DNA of 64,000 nt from an uncultured Clostridia bacterium. Lineage in GTDB: Bacteria; Bacillota; Clostridia; Oscillospirales; Ruminococcaceae. The stretch's first letter is position 1. Every line of letters begins with the position of its first letter. Of the stretch, positions 62,229 to 64,000 are shown piece by piece. The position numbers and the translations under genes were made by a program. Location: positions 31,279 through 95,278 of the forward strand of contig CANRAO010000004.1 in the NCBI GenBank assembly GCA_947628615.1. The letters are read 5' to 3'. A model generated the notes under the pieces. That model was not told the DNA's origin. It made no database searches and worked only from the letters and a program-made list of their open reading frames with translations.

Positions 62229-62423
62229 ATGAGAAATAAGGAAAACAAGCATATAAGTTTGGAATTAAATCCTGAATTGCATTATAAAATTCGTTATATA
62301 GCAGATTATAATGCACGTTCAATTAACAAACAAATGATATATTTAGCACAACAATGTGTAAAAGAATTTGAGGCTTCCGAAGGTAAGATTGAAGTTAAAA
62401 TTGAGGACAAAGAAATCACATAA
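62229..62423 (+). CDS. Small ribbon-helix-helix (Arc-like) protein (64 aa)
   Basis: Reads KHISLELNPELHYKIRYIAD YNARSINKQMIYLAQQCVKE FE, an Arc/MetJ-like ribbon-helix-helix: strand (ISLEL), helix 1 (PELHYKIRYIADYN) and helix 2 (SINKQMIYLAQQCVKEFE), then an acidic/basic tail. GAGGTG precedes the ATG at good spacing. It is divergent from the XRE gene and ends at a strong terminator. Role unknown; comparable size and fold to the RHH protein at 45041. Confidence 0.8.
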   Translation: MRNKENKHISLELNPELHYKIRYIADYNARSINKQMIYLAQQCVKEFEASEGKIEVKIEDKEIT

Positions 62424-62427
62424 AATT

Positions 62428-62458
62428 AGGACCGAGTTTTCACTCGGTCCTTTTTATT
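62428..62458. terminator. Bidirectional terminator between the RHH and second XRE genes
   Basis: AGGACCGAGT and ACTCGGTCCT pair around TTTC, followed by TTTTTATTTA. Its 3' side touches the stop codon of the convergent XRE gene. Confidence 0.9.
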
Positions 62459-62660
62459 TATTGAATTTAGGATTGTCTGTTCTTTCAAGAAGATAATCTA
62501 TTGAGACTTCAAAATAATCAGCTAACTTTATCAGCTCCTCATAGCCTGCCTCACGCTGTCCGTTTTCGTATCTGGATATAGTATTTTGACACATATCCAA
62601 ATCCATTGCCAACTTGAGCTGAGTAACTTTATATTTTTTACGCAATTCTTTTAATCTCAT
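62454..62660 (-). CDS. XRE-family helix-turn-helix regulator (68 aa)
   Basis: A minimal Cro/C1-type domain: MRLKELRKKYKVTQLKLAMD, LDMCQNTISRYENGQREAGY, EELIKLADYFEVSIDYLL, ending ERTDNPKFNK. It has no extra domain. The start codon region has GAGGTAATTTTTTATG, so a GAGG site is present. It is divergent from a small membrane protein gene. The shared spacer holds a perfect palindrome TATACCA-CAC-TGGTATA between the membrane gene's -35 and -10 boxes, so the regulator probably represses that promoter and possibly its own. Confidence 0.9.
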   Translation of the reverse strand: MRLKELRKKYKVTQLKLAMDLDMCQNTISRYENGQREAGYEELIKLADYFEVSIDYLLERTDNPKFNK

Positions 62661-62673
62661 AAAAAATTACCTC

Positions 62674-62702
62674 TTGACAAAAGTATACCACACTGGTATA
62701 AT
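62674..62702 (+). promoter_or_regulatory. Promoter with internal operator upstream of the small membrane protein gene
   Basis: TTGACA (62674-62679), 17 bp, TATAAT (62697-62702). The palindrome TATACCA-CAC-TGGTATA fills 62684-62700, and a half-site GGTATA lies at 62719, suiting binding by the divergent XRE protein. Confidence 0.82.
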
Positions 62703-62749
62703 TGAAATATCCCGATTTGGTATATTTTATGTAAAAGGAGAAAATACTT

Positions 62750-63211
62750 ATGAATAAAACAAAAAGAACAATTGAATGTGTTAATATCAAAGCTTTATTA
62801 GCATTGCTTGGAGAGATACTCTTATTTACTTGCCCACTTATAAAACTAAATTCCATTGAAAAAAGCTATACACAATATATTGAGGATTGTTTAGTATTTA
62901 ATGATTACTTATTGTTTTTTGTAAGTATATGTTTATTTATTGTCCCACTGTTTTATTTGCTTTATCCCCTATTATTTATGAAGTCATCAGAAAAACTTAT
63001 TAATTACCTAAATAATAAAAATAAAATAATATCATTTATAGCAAAAAAGGCATCAATAATATATATAATCATTCCTATTATATTTTTTGTTTTTTGCAGT
63101 TTAGATAGAGAAGGAGAAATAAACTTACATATGATTGAAATTATGGGGTCAGGATTTTATCTTTATATGCTGTGTATGATTATTCTGGTGATTCTAATAT
63201 TGAAACCTTAA
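62750..63211 (+). CDS. Small multi-pass membrane protein under XRE control
   Basis: 153 residues, four hydrophobic segments: ALLALLGEILLFTCPLI (about 15-31), YLLFFVSICLFIVPLFYLLYPLL (about 53-76), ASIIYIIIPIIFFVFCSL (about 101-118) and GFYLYMLCMIILVILI (about 135-151). Only short loops separate them. No enzyme motif is visible and I do not recognise a family. AAGGAG lies 9 nt before the ATG. Very AT-rich codon use compared with housekeeping genes here, which suggests a more recent or accessory origin. Its role may be membrane-active, e.g. immunity, stress or a toxin-like function. Confidence 0.75.
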   Translation: MNKTKRTIECVNIKALLALLGEILLFTCPLIKLNSIEKSYTQYIEDCLVFNDYLLFFVSICLFIVPLFYLLYPLLFMKSSEKLINYLNNKNKIISFIAKKASIIYIIIPIIFFVFCSLDREGEINLHMIEIMGSGFYLYMLCMIILVILILKP

Positions 63212-63302
63212 AATTCATCATTAAAAAATAATGAAAATCAAAATCCAAAAGATAAAACCGATACAGATAACAACTAATTGAGTAGTTTGGATAACTATAA
63301 TT

Positions 63303-63335
63303 AGAGCGTACCCTCAAGGTACGCTCTTATTTTTA
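63303..63335 (+). terminator. Terminator after the membrane protein gene
   Basis: AGAGCGTACC and GGTACGCTCT pair with a 5-nt loop, followed by TATTTTT. Confidence 0.9.
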
Positions 63336-63417
63336 CAAACTTCTCCTTGACTTTTTACTCAAATTATGGTATATTTGTAGTTACTCAAAAAACAAATGTG
63401 CTCAGGAGGTGGACTTG

Positions 63418-63867
63418 TTGGATTATAATAATGACGGGAAGTTGGTCGTTGTTAATTCAACGGTTTTGCCTGAGATAATATTAAAGGTGCTTGAAGCAAA
63501 GCGGATAAAAGCCAGAGGCGAGGTTAAGTCCTCCGCTGACGCTTGCAGAAAAATCGGAATTTCGAGAAGTGCATATTATAAATATAAGGACTCTGTTTTC
63601 GCCTATGAGGAAAAGCTGACTAATAAGATCGTTTCGCTTTATCTCGTTCTAAAAGACGAAAAAGGAGCATTGTCGTCAATTCTGACAAGTCTTTACGAAA
63701 TGGGTGCAAATATACTTACCGTCAATCAGAACATTCCCATTGATTCTGTTGCGACGGTAACGGTTTCTGTAAAACTCGAAAGCGATACGCTTAATGCAGT
63801 AAATATAAAAAACAAACTCTCAAAACTGAGCAGTGTTGTTGATATTAAAATTATAAGCGGCGAGTAA
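63418..63867 (+). CDS. ACT-domain protein, PheB-like (UPF0735)
   Basis: 149 residues from the TTG at 63418, chosen because AGGAGG ends 8 nt before it; GTG at 63409 and TTG at 63415 are less well spaced. The N-terminal half has a helix-turn-helix-like stretch (KSSADACRKIGISRSAYYKY) and the C-terminal half an ACT domain (VSLYLVLKDEKGALSSILTS, LYEMGANILTVNQNIPID). ACT domains bind amino acids and regulate metabolism. The protein usually precedes homoserine dehydrogenase, as here, so it may sense threonine, methionine or an aromatic amino acid. Confidence 0.9.
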   Translation: MDYNNDGKLVVVNSTVLPEIILKVLEAKRIKARGEVKSSADACRKIGISRSAYYKYKDSVFAYEEKLTNKIVSLYLVLKDEKGALSSILTSLYEMGANILTVNQNIPIDSVATVTVSVKLESDTLNAVNIKNKLSKLSSVVDIKIISGE

Positions 63868-63939
63868 CGAAATTTGATTTATAATAATCGGTAAAAATCA
63901 CCGTAATAACTAAATCGCAAATTTGAAAGGAAAATCAAA

Positions 63940-64000
63940 ATGAGTAAAATAGCAGTAATTGGATATGGTGTTGTTGGTTCGGGAACGGTCGAGCTGTTTG
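63940..64000 (+). CDS. hom: Homoserine dehydrogenase (first 20 codons, cut by window edge)
   Basis: The last bases encode SKIAVIGYGVVGSGTVELF, the start of the NAD(P)-binding domain of homoserine dehydrogenase with GYGVVGSG. AAAGGA lies about 8 nt before the ATG. It follows the PheB-like ACT gene by 72 bp, a common arrangement in Clostridia. The enzyme reduces aspartate semialdehyde to homoserine for threonine and methionine. Only the start is visible, so the call rests on the motif and neighbour. Confidence 0.85.
   Translation, partial: MSKIAVIGYGVVGSGTVELF

Overview
The window looks like part of the chromosome of a low-GC, Gram-positive anaerobic Clostridia bacterium, probably a Ruminococcus-like member of the Oscillospiraceae. 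This placement is inferred from gene content and style, not from a search: AT-rich spacers, strong Shine-Dalgarno sites, lipoproteins and signal peptides of Gram-positive type, BspA-like leucine-rich surface proteins with lysine-rich C-terminal domains, a T-box leader, an M-box riboswitch, RecA/RecX, SpoIID, YtrA-type GntR, and NADP-type glutamate dehydrogenase. I see no rRNA, tRNA, CRISPR array, insertion sequence or prophage.

Layout. Positions 1-2284 (minus) carry the end of a wall-polymer operon: a CDP-polyol phosphotransferase, TarI and TarJ (CDP-ribitol supply). From 2554 an M-box Mg2+ riboswitch and a possible 29-codon leader ORF precede mgtE. 4485-8107 is a translation and secretion block: ylxM, ffh, rpsP, khpA and a nuclease-like protein of unknown role. 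8277-12935 holds a DacF-type carboxypeptidase, a membrane protein, a HAD phosphatase and a LytR-CpsA-Psr ligase. 12936-14107 has no ordinary gene, but its minus strand holds a promoter-to-terminator unit of about 700 nt with a series of tiny ORFs, each behind a similar ribosome-binding site. 14108-14830 has a DUF1292 protein and a probable 6S RNA. 14880-18907 holds a Gx transporter/NusG-II pair, murA, walJ and rlmH.

18966-37428 is almost all minus strand: two extracytoplasmic foldase-like proteins (a PrsA-like lipoprotein and a cyclophilin), cysE-cysS under a T-box, pgsA, a secreted ComEC-like hydrolase, rimO, recX, recA, DUF1294, prmC, yqhQ-like, a two-component system, a lipoprotein and citrate synthase. 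37727-49080 is rich in surface proteins: SpoIID, three BspA-like proteins (two adjacent paralogues with near-identical C-termini), a sensor-kinase-like protein without a clear phospho-acceptor histidine, gap, and two further secreted proteins. 49090-59682 holds a PAP2/M15 fusion, a heterodimeric ABC exporter, a beta-helix-like secreted protein, galE, and a GntR-ABC-lipoprotein operon behind a palindromic operator. 59885-60180 is a palindrome-rich intergenic repeat. The end has gdhA, a small-regulator cluster (two XRE, one ribbon-helix-helix, one membrane protein), and an ACT-domain protein followed by homoserine dehydrogenase.

Together the genes suggest a cell investing in envelope building (ribitol polymer precursors, LCP ligation, MurA, carboxypeptidases, lipid-phosphate phosphatase) and nitrogen/sulfur assimilation (citrate synthase plus GdhA for glutamate; CysE/CysS under cysteine-tRNA control). 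The most unusual element is the tandem mini-ORF transcription unit at 13174-13926.
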